DNA of 56,444 bases from Candidatus Methanogaster sp. (GCA_003194445.1 PQXF01000018.1:1-56444); one strand, 5' to 3'; counted from the first letter of the stretch, positions 1 to 8,372 are shown. The notes: generated by a model not told the origin, from the letters alone. Translations and numbers: made by a program.

Positions 1-87
1 AAGAAATTAGAATCGGCACTCGATTCAATTAATTATATGAGGATTAAAGATTTGAATGGATGTACATATAACTTCAAGCTTCTCTAA
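1..87 (+). CDS. Possible 3' end of a gene entering from the left (partial, hypothetical)
   Basis: Frame 1 is open from the first base to a TAA at 85-87 and encodes 28 residues ending in CTYNFKLL. No family can be recognised from so short a piece, and a 28-codon open stretch can occur by chance in AT-rich DNA. It is reported only because the next 240 bases contain no competing gene. Confidence 0.25.
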   Translation, partial: KKLESALDSINYMRIKDLNGCTYNFKLL

Positions 88-330
88 TTTAACTTGCCGC
101 TATAATTCGTATAGCCGAAAGTCATGTAGTATGGACATTTGACTTCACGTTTGCTCCGGTACATTCGATTGGCATTACTTCGCATAACAAAGTATATCCT
201 ATGCGGCTACGCCTTATGGTAAAAAATCAGATGTATCAGTTACACACAATTCCCCCGCCCCGAAAAAATTCAGTAAAAGCGCAGGTGCTGGAATTTACCC
301 TACCAAAAGATTGAAAAACGGAGAAAATCT
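88..330. other. AT-rich non-coding stretch before the fluoride channel gene
   Basis: No convincing gene, tRNA or repeat is visible. I looked for the conserved core of a fluoride (crcB) riboswitch upstream of the channel gene and did not see one. A purine-rich GGAGAAAA just upstream of the ATG at 331 is the likely ribosome binding site. Confidence 0.5.
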
Positions 331-725
331 ATGTCGAAGCTTTTATTCATCGCTATCGGAGGTGCCATCGGTGTCATACTTCGATACGCCCTATCCGGTG
401 TGGCTTACAAATACATGGGTAGCGGTTTTCCGTGGGGTACATTATGCGTAAATCTCCTCGGTGCTTTTGTGATCGGCATGCTCTGGGGATTATTCGAAAA
501 ACTACCATCTCTTCCGATTTCCGGACGTTTGCGTTTATCGGAATCCTTGGCTCGTTCACAACGTTTTCAACTTATGGTCTGGAGACTTTCAACTTATTCC
601 GCGATGGTGAAATTAAACTCGCATTGGCGAATCTTTTGATCACCAATGTTTTGGGCATCGCATTAGTTATATCCGGCTTCATCGTTTCGAAATATTTAAT
701 GATATCTATGGACCGGAGGTTGTGA
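331..725 (+). pseudogene. fluC: Fluoride channel FluC/CrcB, interrupted by a frameshift
   Basis: The ATG at 331 starts a typical CrcB N-terminus (IGGAIGVILRY, then GSGFPWGTLCVNLLGAF), the first two membrane helices of the small fluoride exporter. After about residue 57 the frame leaves the family. The missing half continues in the next frame from about 500 to 725 with the hallmark ISSDFRTF and GSFTTFSTYGLE and the last helices. Adding one base in the A-run near 500 would restore a protein of about 131 aa, the normal length. Either the gene is freshly inactivated or there is a homopolymer error in the assembly. The next gene, DUF190, is a common neighbour of crcB, so the two probably form one operon. 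Confidence 0.85.
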
Positions 726-729
726 TACA

Positions 730-1077
730 ATGAAATTGTCCGAAGAAGGACTGTTACTTAGAATTTTCATTGGGGAGGCGGATCGCTACAAGGGAAAACC
801 ACTCTATGAACAGATCGTACTTACGGCGAAAGGATTACATCTTGCCGGAGCAACCGTTACCAGGGGAATAATGGGTTTTGGAGCAGCAAGCCGGGTACAT
901 ACGGCAAAGCTGCTGCGCCTTTCCGAAGATTTGCCTGTTGTTGTTGAACTGGTCGATACGGAAGAAAATCTCAACAAACTGCTGCCGTTTCTCGATGAAG
1001 TCGTAAGCGACGGCTTGATTACACTGGAAAAGGTTCGGGTTATCAGATACAGGCATAGCAATAAGGATGAGGCGTAG
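730..1077 (+). CDS. DUF190 family protein (PII-like fold)
   Basis: The 115-aa product matches the DUF190/COG1993 family: an N-terminal strand LRIFIGEADRYKGKPLYEQI, then GLHLAGATVTRGIMGFG and a C-terminal PVVVELVDTEENL segment. Members resemble PII signalling proteins in fold and are often encoded beside CrcB channels. Here the gene starts 4 nt after the channel's stop codon. It may sense or modulate ion homeostasis together with the channel, which is inference from context. Length is normal for the family and no defect is visible, although the partner gene is frameshifted. Confidence 0.8.
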   Translation: MKLSEEGLLLRIFIGEADRYKGKPLYEQIVLTAKGLHLAGATVTRGIMGFGAASRVHTAKLLRLSEDLPVVVELVDTEENLNKLLPFLDEVVSDGLITLEKVRVIRYRHSNKDEA

Positions 1078-1116
1078 AAACAAAAGGGTTTCCGGGTGTA
1101 CCGGTTTTACCGCGCG

Positions 1117-1575
1117 TTACCTGATGTGTGCATGACATATCGCGGCTGCGAGCGCATCAGCGGCATCGGCAGGCATCTTTTCATCGATTCCAAGCAGCAC
1201 TCCCACCATCTTCTGCATCTGCTTCTTGTCAGCCCTCCCCGATCCTGTCACCGCCTGCTTGATCTGGTTCGGCGTATATTCGAAGACATCGATTCCGTAT
1301 TCGGCTGCCGCAAGCAGGACAACCCCGCGTACATGGCTCACCTCGATTGCAGATGATACATTTCTGGAGAAGAAGAGCCGCTCGATCGAAAGTTCATCTG
1401 GCTTATGCGTGTTCAGAATCTCTTGTATCTCACGAAATATCGTCCGGACGCGGATCTGGAGCCGTGCATCCGGGGGTGTCGTGATCACGCCGTACCTGAC
1501 ACACCGGATACCATCAGCGTCGTCGATTATGCCAAAACCGGTCTTCGCAAGTCCGGGATCGATTCCGATGATCAT
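1117..1575 (-). CDS. ruvC: Crossover junction endodeoxyribonuclease RuvC
   Basis: The 152-aa protein has the RNase H-fold Holliday junction resolvase pattern: IIGIDPGLAKTGFGII at the N-terminus, SIERLFFSRN in the middle and DAADALAAA near the C-terminus. The four acidic residues fall at D6, E65, D137 and D140, almost exactly the spacing of the bacterial enzyme (D7, E66, D138, D141), so it should be active. Archaea normally resolve junctions with Hjc, so a RuvC suggests ancient transfer. No ruvA or ruvB is visible nearby. The gene lies 20 nt downstream of an exported-protein gene on the same strand and may be cotranscribed with it. Confidence 0.9.
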   Translation of the reverse strand: MIIGIDPGLAKTGFGIIDDADGIRCVRYGVITTPPDARLQIRVRTIFREIQEILNTHKPDELSIERLFFSRNVSSAIEVSHVRGVVLLAAAEYGIDVFEYTPNQIKQAVTGSGRADKKQMQKMVGVLLGIDEKMPADAADALAAAICHAHIR

Positions 1576-1595
1576 AGTACCATGGCATTACGCCA

Positions 1596-3572
1596 TTACG
1601 ACAGCAGCACCACGTCCCCGAACTCCTCCTCCCTCGAATCCGCGGTGAATGCCATGAATGCGAGTACGCACCAGAGTACAGCGCAGACAAAGAGAATGAC
1701 GTACCCGATCATCAGCATCAGGAACTGACCCAGCAGGAATAGCCACTGGTTCCGGAGTTCATCCGCACGAACTGCACTCCCCTCAGAGAGTTCAAACTCA
1801 CCTGCTGCCAGATACTCTTCTGCGGAGGTCTCTGTCTCGTTTACCGCAAACTTGTACCGGTACGAGGTCGAATCGTAAACGAACGGGTTGACCAGCAGCT
1901 TCGTGTCTCCCCACCGGTACAGATCATCGGATGCACGCCTGATCGCATCATCAGCGTTCACGCAATGGTCGTTTGCGCTCTCGATTCGCTGGTTGTACGA
2001 TGAGATCGCATCTTCTGCCATGTTGCTTGCCTTTCCGCTCCTTCCGGGGTCGTTTAGCAGTTCATAAGCGGTTGCGCTGTGCCTGTACGCGATGATCCTT
2101 GTGCGGTCGTCATCCGCATCCGAAGCCATCTTCTCAAAGTATGCAGACTCCCTCTGCAATGTGCTTTTCAGGAATTTGTTCGAGGCGGTGTAGATATTGG
2201 TCTGTGCTTGTGTCTTCGCACTCCGGTACATCGTCGCAACAGCAATCCTTGCGACGAGGAGGTCATTTAGTGCATCCTCCTGATCGCCTCCATCCACAGC
2301 CTCGACAGCGCGATCCATCGCATCGAGAAACGTGACAGAACACTGTGCGATGGTCGTAACCGATGCCCATGACTCTGCGCTGCCTGCGCCGCTCGACGAG
2401 AGCATATTAAACGTGTCGCCTGCGATCTTCGAGATCTCAGGATTTCCGGATGCTTTCATGGTGGCAAGTGCGCTTTTCGTCCCCTCGATATCGATCGGCA
2501 TCGCGGTCGCCTTCAAAGTGATCGTCTCGTTCCCTGCGCTGTGGGATAGGAAGTACTGCCACGTGTATGTCCTTCCAACGATCGTCTCTCCCCGGAACCG
2601 AAGCGTGAATGTGAGCGGAACCGTTTTTCCTTTCTGTATTATCGAGGCTGGCAGACTGACAGCCATCCAGTCATCCTTCCCATCCGCAGCCGTGGTCGTC
2701 TCGCGCTGGATCTTGACAGCGGTGATATCCTTATATCCAAGCGTCTCACTGAGCGATATCCCCAGAGGGACTGACTTCAGCAGATCGACTCTTCCGAAGT
2801 TGGGATCATGAGCGGACATCTCGAACTTGACCGCGTGCTCGACCGTCACCGTCACTGTGATATCTTGCAATCCCGCTTCCCCTGCATCGATACGCAGTTT
2901 TCCCTTATGTGGGCCCTCCGACGCTGTTACAGGTATGGTGATCGTCAAATTGGCAGTACCAGCGCTTTTATTCAAAATTTTAGTGGGATAATCCACTTTA
3001 AACGTCATTCCTGCCTCCGGAGTGCCATAAGCAGCAACGCTTTTCACAGTCATCGTCATGTCACCACCATCGTTTATGATCTCAAACTTCTTCACAACCT
3101 TAAAACCAGTCGCTTCCATCTCTTTTCGTGGTTTGTTAAAGATGACCGGGTCTGTTATGTTGATGTTTGGGATGGGTGCAAGATGCGCAGGAGCCTGGCG
3201 GGCGACATCGATGGTGATGTCCGCGGTTACAAGAGTGTTATGATAGTCAAAGGAGGCGGTTGCATCATATACTCCCTTGCTAACAATTTTTGTGATCTGT
3301 ACCTCTATATCAACAGTCTTCGACTTGTTCTCAGAGATGGTTATGGGATACTTATCCTGTATGCTCAGAGTGATGCCGTCTCTTGGTGACTTGAGCATAG
3401 GTGCCTGTACCTTTATAGGTTCATCATCTCCGGCATTCGTCAGGGTGAGCGTCACGGTCGCGCTTCCCTCCAGATCTTCGATCTTGCAGGAACCGTCAGT
3501 CACGTCCAGACCTGCCTGTACAGTCCCCATGAGCATGAAAAATACCAGAAGTAAAAGTACAACCTTCCTCAT
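1596..3572 (-). CDS. Exported, C-terminally anchored surface protein (658 aa, function unknown)
   Basis: A signal peptide (MRKVVLLLLVFFMLMG..VQA) is followed by an extracellular part with several beta-rich segments resembling CARDB/COG1361 domains (for example GSATVTLTLTNAGDDEPIKV). A helical region near residues 370-560 follows, and a strong membrane segment near 610-640 (FLMLMIGYVILFVCAVLWCVLAF) leaves a short acidic cytoplasmic tail. The start codon overlaps the stop of the upstream gene as ATGA, so the two are coupled. The pair is divergent from a tubulin-like gene. The domain resemblance is inferred by eye; the export and anchor signals are clear. Confidence 0.75.
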   Translation of the reverse strand: MRKVVLLLLVFFMLMGTVQAGLDVTDGSCKIEDLEGSATVTLTLTNAGDDEPIKVQAPMLKSPRDGITLSIQDKYPITISENKSKTVDIEVQITKIVSKGVYDATASFDYHNTLVTADITIDVARQAPAHLAPIPNINITDPVIFNKPRKEMEATGFKVVKKFEIINDGGDMTMTVKSVAAYGTPEAGMTFKVDYPTKILNKSAGTANLTITIPVTASEGPHKGKLRIDAGEAGLQDITVTVTVEHAVKFEMSAHDPNFGRVDLLKSVPLGISLSETLGYKDITAVKIQRETTTAADGKDDWMAVSLPASIIQKGKTVPLTFTLRFRGETIVGRTYTWQYFLSHSAGNETITLKATAMPIDIEGTKSALATMKASGNPEISKIAGDTFNMLSSSGAGSAESWASVTTIAQCSVTFLDAMDRAVEAVDGGDQEDALNDLLVARIAVATMYRSAKTQAQTNIYTASNKFLKSTLQRESAYFEKMASDADDDRTRIIAYRHSATAYELLNDPGRSGKASNMAEDAISSYNQRIESANDHCVNADDAIRRASDDLYRWGDTKLLVNPFVYDSTSYRYKFAVNETETSAEEYLAAGEFELSEGSAVRADELRNQWLFLLGQFLMLMIGYVILFVCAVLWCVLAFMAFTADSREEEFGDVVLLS

Positions 3573-4537
3573 TGTATCACCTCGTCCCCGAGCAGCGTAT
3601 CATCGACAGCGTGAGTCCATCTGAACAGCAGGCTGAGCACACAGACCAGCACCACGATAACGAATACCACAAAGATAGAAGCGTATTTCAGGAAGAGATC
3701 GACGAGTTCTGTGTGTATATGATCGATCTCGAGGAGCTGCTCATCGATCTGCACAGCTCGCCCATCGCCGTGCTTCAGGTACAACTTATGTACTGTTGTC
3801 AGTTCCCTCTCCGCAGTTCGTGCTGAGAGGATTCCGGTTGCGACCGCTGCCGGGTTACTGGTGTGATTGAATCCGTACAACGCCTCCTCAAATTTCGCCT
3901 CACCGATATGCGACGACGTATTCACGATCTCCATATCAAACTGGTACTCGGATTTCAGTTTCTTGACCTTCAGGTCGATATAGGTCGTCTTTGTAATATC
4001 TTCCGCCTCTTTGTATGCGGTAAGCGCGTGTTCATAGTAATCGATCTCCATGCGCGTATCGATCTCGGTCTCAGCCAGCGCCTCAAAGTACTCTCCCTGA
4101 TCGACAAAGAACTGCGCCAGTGCTGTCTTCGGATAGCTTGTGATGAAGTTATCTTTCGCCTGTGAATACCCAACGAGCGAGTTTATATCGGATTTTAACC
4201 TGGTGGCATCGGTAAGCGCGGTCTTGTGCGACCGGGGATCTCCTTTTGATGCGAGATCGTTGATACTATTAAACTTTTTGAGAATACCGTTGTTTCCTGC
4301 CGCGATATTCACCCACGCCCTGGTATCTCCGGTGATCTGGTCCGAAGGCAGGGTTTGGAGTGTGATCAGGATCTGCTTATGCATGAGATCCAGTTCCTGA
4401 TACCGCGCAAGAACCGGCAACTTGATCTCGCTTACCTGCTCCACGAGTTCCCGCTTTATAGCTTCATCTCCGAGAGCCGGCATCACAAGTGTTGAGAGGA
4501 TCATGATTGCCGTAACCAGATGAATCACTCGAACCAT
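3569..4537 (-). CDS. Exported helical protein with C-terminal membrane anchor (hypothetical)
   Basis: The start at 4537 gives a good signal peptide (MVRVIHLVTAIMILSTLVMPALG). A longer reading from 4561 would place eight polar or aromatic residues in front of it. The mature part is mostly helical (about residues 25-280). One membrane helix near the end (FVVFVIVVLVCVLSLLF) leaves a short acidic tail. The stop overlaps the start of the 658-aa partner by 4 nt. No family was recognised. Topology matches the partner, suggesting the two form a complex at the cell surface. Confidence 0.65.
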   Translation of the reverse strand: MVRVIHLVTAIMILSTLVMPALGDEAIKRELVEQVSEIKLPVLARYQELDLMHKQILITLQTLPSDQITGDTRAWVNIAAGNNGILKKFNSINDLASKGDPRSHKTALTDATRLKSDINSLVGYSQAKDNFITSYPKTALAQFFVDQGEYFEALAETEIDTRMEIDYYEHALTAYKEAEDITKTTYIDLKVKKLKSEYQFDMEIVNTSSHIGEAKFEEALYGFNHTSNPAAVATGILSARTAERELTTVHKLYLKHGDGRAVQIDEQLLEIDHIHTELVDLFLKYASIFVVFVIVVLVCVLSLLFRWTHAVDDTLLGDEVIQ

Positions 4538-4558
4538 AATACAGTAACTACGAAAAAT

Positions 4559-4566
4559 CATATATG
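4559..4566. promoter_or_regulatory. Shared palindromic TATA box of a divergent gene pair
   Basis: CATATATG is a perfect palindrome whose centre lies about 26 nt from both the minus-strand ATG at 4537 and the plus-strand ATG at 4589. That is the archaeal TATA-to-start distance expected for leaderless transcripts in both directions. Only 51 bp separate the two start codons. Confidence 0.6.
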
Positions 4567-4588
4567 CATTGCGGTTGATCTGTTGTGT

Positions 4589-5626
4589 ATGGCAGTCCTA
4601 CTGATCGGTGCAGGAAATGCTGGAAGTGCTCTGCTGGACGACGTTTGTGAGCGTGGGGCAGGAAAGAACCCGAGAATTGTGATATGTCCAAAGGTTCCGT
4701 TCAAACACATCAAGAATAAGGAGCAGTATCGGCTGACCGACAAAGGCTTTTTCGGGTCGGGCGACGAGGTTGTCGGGAGAAGCGATTTCAAAGACACCGA
4801 GGCATCCGCATCTGCAATGGACTCGTATGATGCCGTACTGCTCGAACTGCTGAACAAGAAGGCAGAAGGTGTTGACGCTGCAATCATCTTTCTTGGTCTC
4901 GGCGGAATCACAGGAAGCGGGATCGCTCCCACAATTGCGCGTACATTAAGCGACCTTGACGTACCTGCAATGGTCTTTGGCGTGCTACCGGCACCCGTCG
5001 GCGTGGAGACGCGCGCCAGGTATGAAAACGTATGTTACGCAATTGAAGGTCTCAAGAAATACACCGATGCGTTCCTCCTGATGGACAACCAGCGCATCGC
5101 GTACACCGATAACATCGAGAGCATGTACCCGCCGTACAACCAGTATGCGGCTGTCGTCATCTCTGACATCCTTTCAGGGTCTGATCCGAAGACCTCCACG
5201 GCAACAAGCATCAGAGTCAGAGACATGATATCGAATATGTCCCTCGCAAGTGGCGGTTTCTCAGTCTTTGGGCGTACAAGCATCCTGTCAAAGGACCTGC
5301 TCCACTATTTCATCCCGGTAGGCGGACACAAGCCGGTCGATGTGCCGACGATGATCGGTGTCACTATCGAGAAGATGTCCATGAACGCGGATACCAGGGT
5401 CGCCCGGAAGAGTACGGCGCTCTTCAGGGTGCCGTCGTGGTATATGAAGGATGCCAACGCTATCGATACCAGATCGATAGAGCGATTCCAGGAGGAAAAC
5501 TCGTCTGAGGGACATTATCTCGGAATTTCGCTCACGAAGCGGAGTCTTGTCACGCTGATGATGCTCTTTACGTACCGGTACAGCGATCTCCCAAGACTGT
5601 GCGAGATCAGGGACGGCGCTTTATAG
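4589..5626 (+). CDS. Divergent tubulin/FtsZ superfamily GTPase-like protein
   Basis: From the ATG at 4589 the 345-aa protein begins MAVLLIGAGNAGSALLDDV, the nucleotide-binding first strand and loop of FtsZ/tubulin proteins. The tubulin signature loop appears as GGITGSG at about residues 105-111, and a VFGVLPAP strand follows. The T7 and C-terminal regions are divergent and not clearly FtsZ, so this is neither canonical FtsZ1 nor FtsZ2. It may be a CetZ-like or other archaeal paralogue acting in cell shape or surface organisation. An upstream in-frame ATG at 4520 would overlap the divergent gene and was rejected. Divergence from two membrane-anchored surface proteins hints at a shared role. 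Confidence 0.7.
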   Translation: MAVLLIGAGNAGSALLDDVCERGAGKNPRIVICPKVPFKHIKNKEQYRLTDKGFFGSGDEVVGRSDFKDTEASASAMDSYDAVLLELLNKKAEGVDAAIIFLGLGGITGSGIAPTIARTLSDLDVPAMVFGVLPAPVGVETRARYENVCYAIEGLKKYTDAFLLMDNQRIAYTDNIESMYPPYNQYAAVVISDILSGSDPKTSTATSIRVRDMISNMSLASGGFSVFGRTSILSKDLLHYFIPVGGHKPVDVPTMIGVTIEKMSMNADTRVARKSTALFRVPSWYMKDANAIDTRSIERFQEENSSEGHYLGISLTKRSLVTLMMLFTYRYSDLPRLCEIRDGAL

Positions 5627-5749
5627 GTTGTGGATTTTTTTGGGGAGGTTTTGCGGTTCTGCATAAGCTGTAGCTGCAAGACTTGAATCAGTGGCAATTC
5701 AGACGATATTGATACCAACGTCGAGTTGACAGCCATACCCCTCAAAAGG

Positions 5750-5757
5750 TTTAAGTA
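5750..5757 (+). promoter_or_regulatory. TATA box for the 5824 operon
   Basis: TTTAAGTA is preceded by a purine-rich AAAAGG that could be a BRE. It predicts a transcription start near 5780 and a leader of about 44 nt, unlike the leaderless genes elsewhere in the window. Confidence 0.45.
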
Positions 5758-5781
5758 CTATGACAACTTTTTAGTGTACAT

Positions 5782-5800
5782 GAACAGAATTATTCTGTTC
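5782..5800. promoter_or_regulatory. Perfect 19-bp palindrome, candidate operator
   Basis: GAACAGAATTATTCTGTTC is a perfect 9-bp inverted repeat around one central base. It begins at or just after the predicted transcription start, where a bound repressor would block transcription. As RNA it could also form a hairpin in the leader. No second copy was noticed in the window. Confidence 0.55.
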
Positions 5801-5823
5801 AACAACCAACAGGAGGATCAAAG

Positions 5824-6549
5824 ATGAACATGAAGAAGCTCGTTGTGATATGCATCATATGCTTGTGCGTAGCCGCCATGCCCGCGATTGCGCAGGAGAA
5901 CAACACAACCACGAATGGAAACGAAACGAATGTTACGGCAACACCAACACCCACGCCCGAACCAACGGTGACGCCAACCGCGAATGAGACAAACGTCACA
6001 GAAACAGCAACGCCTGTACCGACCGAAGCAAAGTTCCGGGTCGGTCCAACAGTGATGCTGCGCCCGGTAAACGACGTGATTGACAGGTCGCAGGATGGGC
6101 TCGTCGAACTCTACATGAACAACCCGACAGCCAATGATGTGACACTGACTGCTGATGTACAGGTCAGCGTGCCATCCGGGATTCACGTCTATGGCGAAGG
6201 TTTTGGATATGGTGCTGCAGCCGGAACAGTTGCAGGAGCGTTTACGGTACCAGCAGGAACTGTTCGGACGATCCATATCAACATCAAGGCTGATAAGATC
6301 GGTGACTTCACTGTGCACTTCACAGGACTGTACTGGCCCGAGGGTAACAAGGACGCTTTCCAGCAGATCTCGCTGACACATCCGCTTACTGTGAAAGAAC
6401 CGTCGCCAAAGCCACTGGATAAGGAACCGACCGGCGGGGCTGGTGAAACCAGCGCGGATACGGCAAACGGACTGCCGTTGCCATCGGGCTTACTATCAGT
6501 GATCGCAATCGTAGTTGCGTTCGGTGCGCTGATGCTCCGAAAGAAGTGA
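5824..6549 (+). CDS. Exported protein with Thr/Pro-rich linker and C-terminal anchor (copy 1)
   Basis: The 241-aa product has a signal peptide (MNMKKLVVICIICLCVAAMPAIAQ) and a low-complexity Asn/Thr/Pro stretch to about residue 60, probably glycosylated. A beta-sandwich-like domain starts KFRVGPTVMLRPVNDVI and includes DGLVELYMNNPTANDVTLTADV. The C-terminal helix is followed by RKK. The domain resembles archaeal CARDB-like adhesion modules. The next gene is a clear tandem copy. Start choice is supported by AGGAGGAT five bases upstream. Confidence 0.75.
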   Translation: MNMKKLVVICIICLCVAAMPAIAQENNTTTNGNETNVTATPTPTPEPTVTPTANETNVTETATPVPTEAKFRVGPTVMLRPVNDVIDRSQDGLVELYMNNPTANDVTLTADVQVSVPSGIHVYGEGFGYGAAAGTVAGAFTVPAGTVRTIHINIKADKIGDFTVHFTGLYWPEGNKDAFQQISLTHPLTVKEPSPKPLDKEPTGGAGETSADTANGLPLPSGLLSVIAIVVAFGALMLRKK

Positions 6550-6586
6550 GGTGAATCGGGTACCTGCGGAAGCAAAAGGAGAGAAT

Positions 6587-7285
6587 ATGGCTATTAAGAA
6601 ACTCGCTATCGTATGCATCCTGCTTCTGTGCCTGTCTGCTATACCAGCAATGGCGCAGGGGAACGATACAGCCACAAATGTTACGAATGCAACGGCGACA
6701 CTCACCACTGAACCAACCGTCACGGAAACCGTGCCGCCTGTACCGACCGAAGCAAAGTTCAGGGTCGGTCCCACAGTAGCGCTGCGTCCGGTGAACGATG
6801 TGATCAACAAGTCACAGGACGGGCTTGTTGAACTGTATATGTACAATCCGACCGTAAACACCGTAACACTGACCGCTGATGTGCAGGTCAGCGTGCCTCC
6901 AGGGATTCACGTATACGGAGCGGGTTTCGGATCAGGTGGTGCAGCCGGAACAGTTGCCGGGACGTTTACGGTGCCGCCCGGAGCTACCAGAGCGATTGAC
7001 ATCAACATCAAGAGTGAGAGGGCCGGTACATTCACTGTGCACTTCACAGGGCTGTACTGGCCCGGTGATGATATGGACGCTTTCCAGCAGATCTCGCTGA
7101 CGCACCCGCTCATTGTGAAAGAACCGTCGCCAAAGCCACTGGACCCTAAACCGACTGAAGGGGAGGATGAGGAACTCCCGTATACCTACATCATCGTCGG
7201 GTGTCTGGCAGTGATTGCGATCGCATTCATTGCGCTGATGCTCAGGAAACCCCCTAAGACTGAGGTCGTGATTGAAGAGGAGTAA
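6587..7285 (+). CDS. Exported protein with Thr/Pro-rich linker and C-terminal anchor (copy 2)
   Basis: This is a tandem paralogue of the gene at 5824, with a shorter Thr-rich linker. Blocks such as PTEAKFRVGPTV, LRPVNDVI and FTVHFTGLYWP are shared almost unchanged. It ends in a membrane helix (IIVGCLAVIAIAFIALML) and a charged tail RKPPKTEVVIEEE. The start at 6587 follows AAAAGGAGAG; a longer reading from a GTG at 6551 would spoil the signal peptide. The two genes and the JAMM gene after them are closely spaced and co-oriented. Confidence 0.75.
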   Translation: MAIKKLAIVCILLLCLSAIPAMAQGNDTATNVTNATATLTTEPTVTETVPPVPTEAKFRVGPTVALRPVNDVINKSQDGLVELYMYNPTVNTVTLTADVQVSVPPGIHVYGAGFGSGGAAGTVAGTFTVPPGATRAIDINIKSERAGTFTVHFTGLYWPGDDMDAFQQISLTHPLIVKEPSPKPLDPKPTEGEDEELPYTYIIVGCLAVIAIAFIALMLRKPPKTEVVIEEE

Positions 7286-7293
7286 AGCGGCGG

Positions 7294-7968
7294 ATGAAAA
7301 GAATCAAAGTAGGCATCGGTGGAAACGGCACCGTCCGGATCAAACTGAAGAAGACGAGGAAGGCGGAGCGTGCAGGCACAGCAGAGACGGGGGGATCTCA
7401 TGCTATGCGCCCTGCGTCCCCAGCACCTGCCACGGCTGCCGGAAGCAGGGGGCTTACACTCTCCCACCCCATCCTCAGCCAGATGGAGATCCGGGTGGAG
7501 TCGGTCTTTCGACCAAAAGAGCCGGATGTGGAGGTGGTCTACGCACTCACCGGATATGGCACAAGCGTTGACCACCTCCACAAGTTCTCTTCGGGCGAGG
7601 TTATAGCCCATGCCACACCGGAGATGGTCTCTTATGTTGCCGAAAAGATGGTCGAGCACATCCGGGCTGAGCGAGCTGAGATGCCGAACCTGATCGTGCA
7701 TGTCCATAGCCACCCACTGGGTGCACCCGCCCTGTCTGACGTGGATAAGGGGGCGATGCCCCGGGTTGCAGCAACGATCAGGGCGGCTGTGCCTGGTGCG
7801 ACCGTGCTTTTTGGCGTACATGCCGTGGGAAGCGAGGAACGCAGGCCACGAAGCACGCCTGAGCGGGTCTCCGAGAACCAGGTGCGGTGGAGCAGCATCA
7901 CCCGGACGCATGAGGTTGCGTTCTTTGATGAGCAGGGAGATCCGGTAGAAGTTAGGATTGACTGGTAG
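7294..7968 (+). CDS. JAMM/MPN-type metalloprotease-like protein
   Basis: A basic and Pro/Ala-rich N-terminus of about 50 residues precedes a JAB/MPN domain. The zinc motif is intact: H138-S-H140, seven residues, S148, two residues, D151. A candidate catalytic Glu is E102 in GEVIAH. Proteins of this family remove ubiquitin-like SAMP modifiers or process precursors. The C-terminal strand (VAFFDEQGDPVEVRI) closes the domain. The gene starts 8 nt after the second exported-protein gene. Substrate unknown; the motif makes a hydrolase likely. Confidence 0.8.
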   Translation: MKRIKVGIGGNGTVRIKLKKTRKAERAGTAETGGSHAMRPASPAPATAAGSRGLTLSHPILSQMEIRVESVFRPKEPDVEVVYALTGYGTSVDHLHKFSSGEVIAHATPEMVSYVAEKMVEHIRAERAEMPNLIVHVHSHPLGAPALSDVDKGAMPRVAATIRAAVPGATVLFGVHAVGSEERRPRSTPERVSENQVRWSSITRTHEVAFFDEQGDPVEVRIDW

Positions 7969-8021
7969 AGTGAATGAAACGCACAAAAAAGACTGTAATA
8001 ACAATAAGCAGGTGATATCTG

Positions 8022-8372
8022 ATGAGCCGGGAAAAAATAGCAAAGGATTTTGCATATCGGATTTTAAGCAGATTCGAAGGTGAAATAGAGAAAGTAATCC
8101 TATTCGGATCGGTTGCAAGAGGCGAGTCCGGGACGAATAGCGATATCGACGTTCTGGTGGTTACGAGACAGAAGGACATTGGGATAATGAAAGAGATATG
8201 CGGGATCGCATTCGAGATATCTATCTGCCGTTTTGACGACATATCTCCAAAAATTTATTCCCACGACGAGATTCTGAGAGGTCTGCAAGTCAGGACGCCT
8301 TTTGTCGAAGAAATATTGAATAATGAGGTGCCATTACATGGAAGTATCCAGGATTATGCAGCAGCAGCTTAA
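8022..8372 (+). CDS. MNT-type minimal nucleotidyltransferase (antitoxin-like)
   Basis: The 116-aa protein carries the polymerase-beta-type signature VILFGSVARGESGTNSDIDV, with G29-S30 and the metal-binding pair D41 and D43. MNT proteins of this size pair with HEPN proteins and in studied systems act as antitoxins by AMPylating or otherwise blocking the HEPN toxin. The HEPN gene overlaps its 3' end. AGGTGAT upstream of the ATG is the ribosome binding site. Confidence 0.85.
   Translation: MSREKIAKDFAYRILSRFEGEIEKVILFGSVARGESGTNSDIDVLVVTRQKDIGIMKEICGIAFEISICRFDDISPKIYSHDEILRGLQVRTPFVEEILNNEVPLHGSIQDYAAAA

Larger units (their letters stand above)
5627..5823. other. Intergenic region with promoter and leader of an exported-protein operon
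   Basis: The 3' part holds a TATA-like TTTAAGTA (5750-5757), a 19-bp palindrome and a strong Shine-Dalgarno AGGAGGAT at 5811-5818, five bases before the ATG at 5824. The 5' part shows a T-rich stretch just after the upstream stop codon that may serve as a terminator. Confidence 0.5.

Noticed and set aside
88-330. Fluoride riboswitch upstream of the channel gene
   Set aside because: No match to the conserved core pairing could be found by eye.
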